In this document: positions 1-6,130 of the stretch, piece after piece
How positions within the stretch are numbered: position 1 is the first letter of the stretch
Layout of the letters: each line of letters starts with the position of its first letter
Origin: Paludibacteraceae bacterium
GTDB taxonomy: Bacteria; Bacteroidota; Bacteroidia; Bacteroidales; Paludibacteraceae
Reading direction: 5' to 3'
DNA: 9,854 nt
Assembly (NCBI GenBank): GCA_023227695.1
Contig: JALNVE010000106.1
Span: 1-9,854, forward strand
Notes under the pieces: generated by a model
The model's database searches: none
What the model was told of the DNA's origin: nothing
The model's input: only the letters and a program-made list of their open reading frames with translations
Program-made: the position numbers and the translations under genes

Positions 1-57
1 TGCGATACAAATATGAGCAAATTGTTGAAAATATTCAATCGTATTTTCATTTAAGTC

Positions 58-73
58 ACCACGCAATTTGACC
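58..73. repeat. 16-bp direct repeat, copy 1 of the left arm
   Basis: This is an exact match to 99-114 (ACCACGCAATTTGACC) in the same orientation. It is the inner of the two copies relative to the proposed insertion-sequence tip at about 125, and could be a transposase-binding site. The mirror copy is at 9782-9797. Confidence 0.8.
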
Positions 74-98
74 CATTGACACTTAGTATAGTGAAAAT

Positions 99-114
99 AC
101 CACGCAATTTGACC
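99..114. repeat. 16-bp direct repeat, copy 2 of the left arm
   Basis: This is an exact match to 58-73, about 10 bp from the proposed insertion-sequence tip. The mirror copy is at 9741-9756. Outside the 16 bp the flanks of the two copies differ, so this is a short functional-looking repeat and not part of a longer duplication. Confidence 0.8.
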
Positions 115-125
115 TATACGCCCCA

Positions 126-423
126 TTTTTAAGGAACCTCAGATTACATGCATTTCACAGATGGCAAACGATCTGTCCACTTCGAGACTGAAAGATATAC
201 ATTTCATTTTTGAACAAATGCGCACGATACTAATTTGGCCACTAGTTTTTATGATTGATCCAGTAAAAACGAGTATGGAATTATCGTTATGAAGTTAGAT
301 AAGAATTGTTATAAAAGAAGTAGATGGGTTATGGTATTTGTTCTCATATAGGTTATGCGAACTTTGTTGATTTATATCGCTGGTGAATGTTAGTTGGTTT
401 AATTTACTGCTGAACACCTATGT
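126..423. other. Non-coding stretch between the possible IS end and the secreted-protein gene
   Basis: I see no convincing gene here. An imperfect inverted repeat lies at 241-251 and 264-274 (ACTAGTTTTTA against TAAAAACGAGT, one mismatch, 12-nt loop). It is AT-rich and would make a poor terminator, although it lies downstream of the minus-strand gene that ends at 424. A minus-strand frame without stops covers about 51 codons from 294 to 139, but its only internal Met is 29 codons in and I recognise nothing in the translation. It may be chance or the remains of a disrupted gene. The mirror region is 9432-9729. Confidence 0.5.
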
Positions 424-1065
424 TTATTTGTCGTTCTCAGCTCGTAATTTAATGTTGTTGAGAAGCTCAGCCAAACGCCATTCTATTATGTTTTTATATC
501 TTGTTTGTGTAAAAAACATATCGACTAAAAATCCAAATTTTAACTTTGAATGAAGAATTAGAACAGTTGTGTTGTCTGCTCTTGGAATTGCGCTGATACT
601 AATTAAACCGTCATTTAAAACTTTTACTTTTTCGGTAACATTAAGACAGATTTCTTTTCTACCAGTATTGTATTTGACACTTTTCAGCTCTCCTTCGATT
701 CTGAATTCTGTCTCGTCGTTGTTATCCATTATCATCAAAAGAGTTACGATGTATGCTGATGTTTTCGGATTGTATGAGACATTTTTTTCGTAGAGTTGAA
801 CGTTCTCATCGTTTGTCTTTGCCTTTCCAAGTCCATTGAAGGCCCAACGAAGGCTTTTAGTAGGCGTTTTTTTCAATCCTTCAAACAATTCATTGAGTAT
901 GGTTTCAGTCTTACAATAAGGTGCGTTGACGATGCATGTACTATAAGTATGAAAGTACCTGCCGTCTTTGTATTCCGACCTTGTGTTGTTTTTGCTTATT
1001 GGACTTTGCGCAAATAATAAGATAGGAATCAAAATAGCTATTATGGTAAGATATAAATGCCGCAT
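424..1065 (-). CDS. Small secreted or periplasmic protein of unknown function
   Basis: The gene encodes 213 residues. Residues 1-19 form a signal peptide: a short basic start (MRH), a long Ile/Leu-rich core and an A19|Q20 junction, the common signal peptidase I site style in Bacteroidota. There is no lipobox Cys and no second clear membrane segment, so the mature protein should be soluble in the periplasm or secreted. The mature part has alternating strand-like stretches (about 103-113, 120-131, 138-150, 154-160, 166-174) and ends in a long helix-like segment (about 188-210). That strand-rich core with a C-terminal helix vaguely recalls the SRPBCC/START-like fold, but no motif supports this. 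Cysteines are at 44, 51 and 140. I do not recognise the family. The gene is divergent from the capsule-export operon across 211 bp and could share its control region. The start is chosen because the signal peptide begins right at this Met. Confidence 0.8.
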   Translation of the reverse strand: MRHLYLTIIAILIPILLFAQSPISKNNTRSEYKDGRYFHTYSTCIVNAPYCKTETILNELFEGLKKTPTKSLRWAFNGLGKAKTNDENVQLYEKNVSYNPKTSAYIVTLLMIMDNNDETEFRIEGELKSVKYNTGRKEICLNVTEKVKVLNDGLISISAIPRADNTTVLILHSKLKFGFLVDMFFTQTRYKNIIEWRLAELLNNIKLRAENDK

Positions 1066-1087
1066 TTAAATTCATATTTTTACCTTG

Positions 1088-1095
1088 TAAATATA
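1088..1095 (-). promoter_or_regulatory. Weak -7-like element for the secreted-protein gene
   Basis: Read on the minus strand the sequence is TATATTTA, seven of eight matches to the Bacteroidota -7 consensus TAnnTTTG (the final G is missing). It sits about 22 bp upstream of the ATG, which would give a very short leader. I see no clear TTG-type -33 element. In such AT-rich DNA a chance match is quite possible. Confidence 0.22.
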
Positions 1096-1158
1096 TTCAA
1101 TTTTATGGAAGAAGAAACATTTTAAAAAATAATTTGTGTCTTTTTTTTCAATATTAAT

Positions 1159-1181
1159 TAATTCTGTAACATACAGAATTA
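1159..1181. promoter_or_regulatory. Perfect 10-bp-arm dyad in the divergent intergenic region (candidate operator)
   Basis: The arms TAATTCTGTA (1159-1168) and TACAGAATTA (1172-1181) are exact reverse complements separated by ACA. The dyad lies between the divergent secreted-protein gene and the capsule-export operon, about 36 bp upstream of the operon's -7 candidate. That position suits binding of a dimeric regulator that could act on both genes. The stem is AT-rich and lacks a strong T-tract on either strand, so I prefer an operator to a terminator. Function is inferred from position and symmetry only. Confidence 0.4.
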
Positions 1182-1216
1182 TCAACTTTTAATTTTTATT
1201 ATTTAGTAGTTATGAA

Positions 1217-1224
1217 TATCTTTG
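1217..1224 (+). promoter_or_regulatory. -7 promoter element of the capsule-export operon
   Basis: TATCTTTG fully matches the Bacteroidota sigma-ABfr -7 consensus TAnnTTTG. It lies 52 bp upstream of the ATG at 1277, predicting a start site near 1230 and a leader of about 45 nt. No clear TTTG-type -33 element is visible around 1192-1198, which is not unusual because that box is weakly conserved. The leader is AT-rich with no Shine-Dalgarno sequence, as is normal for this phylum. Confidence 0.5.
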
Positions 1225-1276
1225 TATTTTCTAAAAAAATGTTGCTTTGTAGTTTTATAATGTAGATTTATTAATT

Positions 1277-3724
1277 ATGATAAGAAGATTTTCTTTATTC
1301 ATTCTCTTTTGTTTTTTCGCTTTAACAGCGTCTTTTTCACAGATTTCTATGCAAAACATTGCTTCTGTGAAAATTGATGATTTATCAGATGAACAAATTC
1401 AGGAGTTTACAACAAAATATACTGCTGCAGGTTATTCTTTTCCTGATGTGGAGAATATTGCTAAGCAAAAGGGAATGCCTTCTTCTGAAATTGAAAAATT
1501 AAGACAGCGTGTTTTGACTGTTCAAAATACTCAGAAAGAGTCTTCTTCAGTAAATTTGGACAGGGAAGTAGACACTAAAATGAAACTAGCCGAAAAAAAT
1601 CTAATACAAGAAGAAAACCAAGAGGCTATAGAAGCTAATTCAGTTTTCGGATCTCATCTGTTTAATAATAAAAACATGTCGTTTGAGCCAAATACTAATT
1701 TAGCAACTCCTCGTAATTATCAGATTGGACCAGGTGATGAGTTGATTGTTGATGTATTTGGAATGTCAGAGAATACTATGCGATTGAAGGTTTCTCCTGA
1801 AGGAATTATTCGTATTCCAAATGTTGGTCAGGTTCCTGTAGGCGGGCAAACAATTGAGAATGCCGAAAAAAATATCCAAAAAAGATTGACTTCAATATAC
1901 AGTACCATTAATTCTGGACAAACACGGGTTGCTGTGTCTTTAGGTAATATAAGAAGTATAAAGGTTTTCATAGTAGGAGAGGCGCAACGTCCAGGTACTT
2001 ATACTTTATCCTCTTTGTCTTCTGTGTTTAATGCTTTGTATGCATGTGGAGGACCTTCTACAACTACAGGTTCTATGCGTAATATAAAGGTGATGAGAGG
2101 AGACAAGGAAGTTGCAAGCGTTGATCTTTATGGTTTTTTATTGAAAGGCCAAATGGAAAACAACATTACATTACAAGATCAAGATGTTGTCTATATCCCA
2201 ACTTATAATAATCGAGTTTCAGTTAAGGGGTCAGTTAAGCATAATGGTCTTTTTGAAATGAAAGATGGTGAAACTTTAACAGATTTGATATCATTTTGTG
2301 GTGGATTCACAGATGATGCCTATGTGGATAGAATATCAGTTATCCGTAATTCTGAAAACGAGCGAAGTGTTGCTGATATTCAGAAAGAGTTGTTTTCCAG
2401 TTTTATTCCAAAATCAGGTGATGAGTTTTCTATAGATAAGATATTAGATCGTTATTCAAACCGTGTTCAGATTCATGGAGGAGTTTTTCGTCCTGGTATC
2501 TATGCATTGTTTCAGGGTATGACTTTAAAGGATTTGGTAGACAAGGCAGATGGTTTGAAAGAAAATGCGTATATGCAAAGAGCTTCTATACTAAGATTGA
2601 AGGAAGATCTTACTCCAGAGTTGATCTCTTTTAATGTTAGTGATTTGATTGATGGCAAATATAATACAGAGTTAAAAAAGGAGGATGTCGTAACCATTGG
2701 ATCAAATGAAGATTTTGAACGTGATAAGCAGGTCTCTATTTATGGTCAGGTATTAGAACCAGGCTCATTCCCTTTTTCTGAAAATATGACATTAAAGGAT
2801 CTTATCTTCATGGCAAAAGGTTTTACAGAATATGCAGCAATGGATCGTATTGAAGTGACTCGTAGAGTTTTGAATGAAGAAAAATTGAAGGGAGATAACG
2901 AAAAAATTGAGGTGTTTACTCTTTCTATTGATAAAGATTTAAAATCAGATGGAGAAGATTTTTTGTTAATGCCAAAGGATGTTGTATCAGTTCGAATACT
3001 TGAAGGATTGGAAGATTTGTCTTCCATGCAAGTTTTAGGTGAGGTTCGTTTGCCTGGTTCTTATGCAATTATTAGTAAAAAAGAGCGAATTTCTGATGTG
3101 ATGAAACGTGCGGGTGGTTTTTCTTCTTTTGCTTATCCTAAAGCAGCTTTTTTAATCAGAAATAGTAAACGTTCAACAGCAGAACGGATGCGTGACTTAA
3201 AGTTGATTGAAGCGTTAAGCAATATGGCAGAAGGTGACGAAAAAGAAGATCTGAAAAAATCTCTTTTGTCAAGAACTGATATGATTGGTATTGAATTACA
3301 AAAAATAATTGATCATCCTGGATCTGAGACGGATTTGTTTATAGAGAAGGGGGATATAATATTTGTTCCTAAACAATTGCAGACAGTTTCTATGTCAGGT
3401 GCAGTACAAGTGCCAGGTATGGCTGTATATACTGGACGTTCTTTTAGAAAATATGTGAATATGTCTGGTGGATTTTCTCAAAATGCTGATAAAAAGCACT
3501 CTTATGTAGCCTATGCAAATGGTTCTGTTGGAGCAACTAAGCGTTTCTTGTGGATTAAGTCTTATCCTAAAATGGAGCCTGGTGCCCATATTTATGTTCC
3601 AGAAAAACCAAAAGAGGAGAGCCATGCTAAGGAAAATATTACGTTTATGACTTCTTTATTTGGAACTTTAGCAACAGTAGCTACCTCTATTGTGACTTTG
3701 ATAATTTTAGTTAATAAGGAATAA
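1277..3724 (+). CDS. Wza-like polysaccharide export protein with several SLBB domains
   Basis: This 815-residue protein would form the outer-membrane/periplasmic channel that exports capsule or exopolysaccharide. Residues 1-22 are a signal peptide ending ASFSQ, without a lipobox Cys at the cleavage site, so unlike E. coli Wza it is not an obvious lipoprotein. The Poly_export (Wza N-terminal) domain spans about 146-225, with the hallmark YQIGPGDELIVDVFG at 148-162. About six SLBB-type units follow, each opening with a V-x-G-x-V-x-x-PG-x-Y-like motif near 231, 314, 397, 486, 586 and 704. A hydrophobic stretch at 788-812 could be a membrane anchor just before the Lys-Glu end. The length is typical of the large Bacteroidota form and about twice that of E. 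coli Wza. The upstream frame closes at 1250-1252 and 1277 is the only ATG after it. The next gene, wzz-like, starts 11 bp downstream, so the two are almost certainly co-transcribed. Confidence 0.93.
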   Translation: MIRRFSLFILFCFFALTASFSQISMQNIASVKIDDLSDEQIQEFTTKYTAAGYSFPDVENIAKQKGMPSSEIEKLRQRVLTVQNTQKESSSVNLDREVDTKMKLAEKNLIQEENQEAIEANSVFGSHLFNNKNMSFEPNTNLATPRNYQIGPGDELIVDVFGMSENTMRLKVSPEGIIRIPNVGQVPVGGQTIENAEKNIQKRLTSIYSTINSGQTRVAVSLGNIRSIKVFIVGEAQRPGTYTLSSLSSVFNALYACGGPSTTTGSMRNIKVMRGDKEVASVDLYGFLLKGQMENNITLQDQDVVYIPTYNNRVSVKGSVKHNGLFEMKDGETLTDLISFCGGFTDDAYVDRISVIRNSENERSVADIQKELFSSFIPKSGDEFSIDKILDRYSNRVQIHGGVFRPGIYALFQGMTLKDLVDKADGLKENAYMQRASILRLKEDLTPELISFNVSDLIDGKYNTELKKEDVVTIGSNEDFERDKQVSIYGQVLEPGSFPFSENMTLKDLIFMAKGFTEYAAMDRIEVTRRVLNEEKLKGDNEKIEVFTLSIDKDLKSDGEDFLLMPKDVVSVRILEGLEDLSSMQVLGEVRLPGSYAIISKKERISDVMKRAGGFSSFAYPKAAFLIRNSKRSTAERMRDLKLIEALSNMAEGDEKEDLKKSLLSRTDMIGIELQKIIDHPGSETDLFIEKGDIIFVPKQLQTVSMSGAVQVPGMAVYTGRSFRKYVNMSGGFSQNADKKHSYVAYANGSVGATKRFLWIKSYPKMEPGAHIYVPEKPKEESHAKENITFMTSLFGTLATVATSIVTLIILVNKE

Positions 3725-3735
3725 AATCAATTTAT

Positions 3736-4884
3736 ATGTCCGATATAGAAGAATTATATAAATCAATTCTAAGTGAGGAAAAGAAAACAGAAGCTGATTT
3801 TTCTGTCAAAGAAATATGGAATATTGTTTGTGAATATGTTTCGTATTTATGGAAGAAGAAACTGATAATTATTATCTGTGGTGTCTCTTTTGGTCTTTTA
3901 GGAATTTTATATGCAGTCACGAAGAATATTCAATATACTTCAACTTATATTTTCTCATTAGAAGGAGGTAGAGGTGGAGGATCAATATCTTCTTTAACCT
4001 CTTTTTCTTCTCTTTTCGGTTTGGGAGGAGGTTCAATGGGTGCATTTTCTGGTGATAACTTGGTTGAGTTGATGAAGACAAGAGCCATGGTAGAACGAAC
4101 ACTACTGCGTGAAGTTCCTGATCTTGAACCCAAAATGAATTTTATGGAGTATTGTATTCTTGTTGATAGCGCAAGAGTTAAGTGTGCTGAAATTGAAAGA
4201 AAGCCTGGTAAGTTCACACTTTGTGATGTAAATTTTCCTTTAAATCAAGAAAGAAAGTCTTTTACAAGGCAGCAAGATAGTTTCTTGATGGCAATAGCAA
4301 ATGGTTTGGCAGAAAAAATAGATGTGATTAAAAATGACAAGAAACTTTCTTTTGTTACATTTTCTTTTTCTTATGCAGATGAGGCTTTTTCTAAAAAATT
4401 TGCGGATGCTTATGTGGATGAAGTTTCTACGTTTTATATAGATACAAAGACAGCTCTTTCACGAAAGAATATTGAATCTTTTGAGAGACAAGCTGATTCA
4501 ATAAGAAAAGAATATGATAAAGCATTGTCTTCTCGCGCTTATTATGCTGACGAGAATGTTAATGCAGCTCGTCAGGTTGTAGGAGTTCAGATTCAAAAGA
4601 AGCAAACAGACATTCAAATTTTGGGTACAGGTTATGCTGAGATGATCAAAAACATTGAGGTCCTTAAGTTGGATTTGGCTAAAGAGTCTCCTCTTATTCA
4701 AATTATTCAAGAACCTCATTTTCCATTGAATAATGATAAAGTTGGTAAACTTAGATCTTTAATTAAATTTGGATTTGTAGGAGGATTTCTTTCTTGCTTT
4801 GTTTTGTGTGGAATCTATTTCATCAAAACTACAATGAATAAGGAAGAGGAATCTAATAATCTTCCTGTAGAATCAAAAGATTAA
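3736..4884 (+). CDS. Wzz/GumC-type chain-length determinant protein, no kinase domain
   Basis: This is a 382-residue inner-membrane polysaccharide co-polymerase that would set polymer length and couple synthesis to the Wza-type channel. A cytoplasmic N-terminus (1-40) leads into membrane segment one at about 42-61. A Gly/Ser-rich stretch at 77-107 follows, then a large periplasmic region with helical, charged coiled-coil-like segments (about 212-320). A Pro-containing motif (PLIQIIQEPHFPLNND, 319-334) precedes membrane segment two at about 344-364, as is standard just before TM2 in the Wzz family. The C-terminal tail is short and acidic, with no Walker motifs or Tyr cluster, so the BY-kinase domain of fused Wzc proteins is absent. 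The start has no Shine-Dalgarno sequence, but the 11-bp gap from the preceding export gene supports translation within one operon. The terminator 22 bp beyond the stop ends the unit. Confidence 0.92.
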   Translation: MSDIEELYKSILSEEKKTEADFSVKEIWNIVCEYVSYLWKKKLIIIICGVSFGLLGILYAVTKNIQYTSTYIFSLEGGRGGGSISSLTSFSSLFGLGGGSMGAFSGDNLVELMKTRAMVERTLLREVPDLEPKMNFMEYCILVDSARVKCAEIERKPGKFTLCDVNFPLNQERKSFTRQQDSFLMAIANGLAEKIDVIKNDKKLSFVTFSFSYADEAFSKKFADAYVDEVSTFYIDTKTALSRKNIESFERQADSIRKEYDKALSSRAYYADENVNAARQVVGVQIQKKQTDIQILGTGYAEMIKNIEVLKLDLAKESPLIQIIQEPHFPLNNDKVGKLRSLIKFGFVGGFLSCFVLCGIYFIKTTMNKEEESNNLPVESKD

Positions 4885-4906
4885 GATTGTTTGATACATA
4901 TTCGAT

Positions 4907-4948
4907 AAAAGGAGAGCCCTGAATCATATGATTCAGGGCTCTCCTTTT
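4907..4948. terminator. Rho-independent terminator, bidirectional as read, at the symmetry axis
   Basis: A 15-bp stem (4911-4925 with 4930-4944; GGAGAGCCCTGAATC and its complement) encloses a 4-nt ATAT loop. AAAA precedes it and TTTT follows it, which is the classic intrinsic terminator layout. It begins 22 bp after the stop of the chain-length gene. Unlike most terminators its stem is perfect and the flanking A and T tracts also pair, giving at least 42 bp of perfect palindrome. The whole window is symmetric about its centre, so how much of this palindrome is native cannot be told. A native perfect palindrome here would explain how an assembler crossed onto the opposite strand. Confidence 0.85.
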
Positions 4949-4970
4949 ATCGAATATGTATCAAACAATC

Positions 4971-6119
4971 TTAATCTTTTGATTCTACAGGAAGATTATT
5001 AGATTCCTCTTCCTTATTCATTGTAGTTTTGATGAAATAGATTCCACACAAAACAAAGCAAGAAAGAAATCCTCCTACAAATCCAAATTTAATTAAAGAT
5101 CTAAGTTTACCAACTTTATCATTATTCAATGGAAAATGAGGTTCTTGAATAATTTGAATAAGAGGAGACTCTTTAGCCAAATCCAACTTAAGGACCTCAA
5201 TGTTTTTGATCATCTCAGCATAACCTGTACCCAAAATTTGAATGTCTGTTTGCTTCTTTTGAATCTGAACTCCTACAACCTGACGAGCTGCATTAACATT
5301 CTCGTCAGCATAATAAGCGCGAGAAGACAATGCTTTATCATATTCTTTTCTTATTGAATCAGCTTGTCTCTCAAAAGATTCAATATTCTTTCGTGAAAGA
5401 GCTGTCTTTGTATCTATATAAAACGTAGAAACTTCATCCACATAAGCATCCGCAAATTTTTTAGAAAAAGCCTCATCTGCATAAGAAAAAGAAAATGTAA
5501 CAAAAGAAAGTTTCTTGTCATTTTTAATCACATCTATTTTTTCTGCCAAACCATTTGCTATTGCCATCAAGAAACTATCTTGCTGCCTTGTAAAAGACTT
5601 TCTTTCTTGATTTAAAGGAAAATTTACATCACAAAGTGTGAACTTACCAGGCTTTCTTTCAATTTCAGCACACTTAACTCTTGCGCTATCAACAAGAATA
5701 CAATACTCCATAAAATTCATTTTGGGTTCAAGATCAGGAACTTCACGCAGTAGTGTTCGTTCTACCATGGCTCTTGTCTTCATCAACTCAACCAAGTTAT
5801 CACCAGAAAATGCACCCATTGAACCTCCTCCCAAACCGAAAAGAGAAGAAAAAGAGGTTAAAGAAGATATTGATCCTCCACCTCTACCTCCTTCTAATGA
5901 GAAAATATAAGTTGAAGTATATTGAATATTCTTCGTGACTGCATATAAAATTCCTAAAAGACCAAAAGAGACACCACAGATAATAATTATCAGTTTCTTC
6001 TTCCATAAATACGAAACATATTCACAAACAATATTCCATATTTCTTTGACAGAAAAATCAGCTTCTGTTTTCTTTTCCTCACTTAGAATTGATTTATATA
6101 ATTCTTCTATATCGGACAT
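4971..6119 (-). CDS. Mirror copy of the Wzz/GumC-type chain-length determinant
   Basis: This encodes the same 382-residue protein as 3736-4884, with identical translation, on the opposite strand. It has two membrane segments (about 42-61 and 344-364), the Gly/Ser-rich stretch at 77-107 and the Pro motif before the second membrane segment, and no kinase domain. It lies 11 bp downstream of the mirrored Wza-like gene and runs toward the same central terminator. Because both arms are identical, this is probably the same gene read from the other strand and not a paralogue. Count it once unless read mapping shows a real junction. Confidence 0.85.
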   Translation of the reverse strand: MSDIEELYKSILSEEKKTEADFSVKEIWNIVCEYVSYLWKKKLIIIICGVSFGLLGILYAVTKNIQYTSTYIFSLEGGRGGGSISSLTSFSSLFGLGGGSMGAFSGDNLVELMKTRAMVERTLLREVPDLEPKMNFMEYCILVDSARVKCAEIERKPGKFTLCDVNFPLNQERKSFTRQQDSFLMAIANGLAEKIDVIKNDKKLSFVTFSFSYADEAFSKKFADAYVDEVSTFYIDTKTALSRKNIESFERQADSIRKEYDKALSSRAYYADENVNAARQVVGVQIQKKQTDIQILGTGYAEMIKNIEVLKLDLAKESPLIQIIQEPHFPLNNDKVGKLRSLIKFGFVGGFLSCFVLCGIYFIKTTMNKEEESNNLPVESKD

Positions 6120-6130
6120 ATAAATTGATT

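Larger units (their letters stand above)
1..125. mobile_element. Possible insertion-sequence end, IS21-like (partial)
   Basis: Two exact copies of a 16-bp sequence, ACCACGCAATTTGACC, lie at 58-73 and 99-114, 41 bp apart. Read outside-in on the minus strand the motif is GGTCAAATTGCGTGGT. Tandem copies of a GGTCAAWTTG-type motif close to the tip are typical of IS21-family ends, which carry multiple transposase-binding repeats and terminate in 5'-TG/CA-3'. A plausible tip is the CA at 124-125, so that the inward sequence begins TGGGGCG. No istA or istB coding sequence is visible because the element would extend beyond position 1. A frame open from the window edge to a TGA at 69-71 could be the tail of an element gene, but I do not recognise it. 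The repeats are certain; the family is a guess. Confidence 0.35.

Noticed and set aside
58..114. CRISPR array
   Set aside because: There are only two copies of a 16-bp repeat, with no further units and no cas genes.
241..274. Intrinsic terminator for the minus-strand secreted-protein gene
   Set aside because: The stem is AT-rich with a mismatch and a 12-nt loop, about 150 bp past the stop codon, and no T-tract follows it. Noted only as a weak inverted repeat.
569..1017. Overlapping plus-strand frames of about 73 codons within the secreted-protein gene (and their mirrors)
   Set aside because: They lie antisense to a gene with a clear signal peptide and have no recognisable domains. They are frame shadows.
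2512..4217. Antisense frames of 60-93 codons inside the Wza- and Wzz-like genes
   Set aside because: Their translations are low-complexity Ser/Lys/Ile-rich shadows of well-supported genes on the other strand.
3736..6119. Convergent duplicated wzz-like and wza-like genes as a true gene duplication
   Set aside because: There is no divergence in genes or intergenic DNA and the axis has no spacer. A fold-back of one locus explains this more simply.
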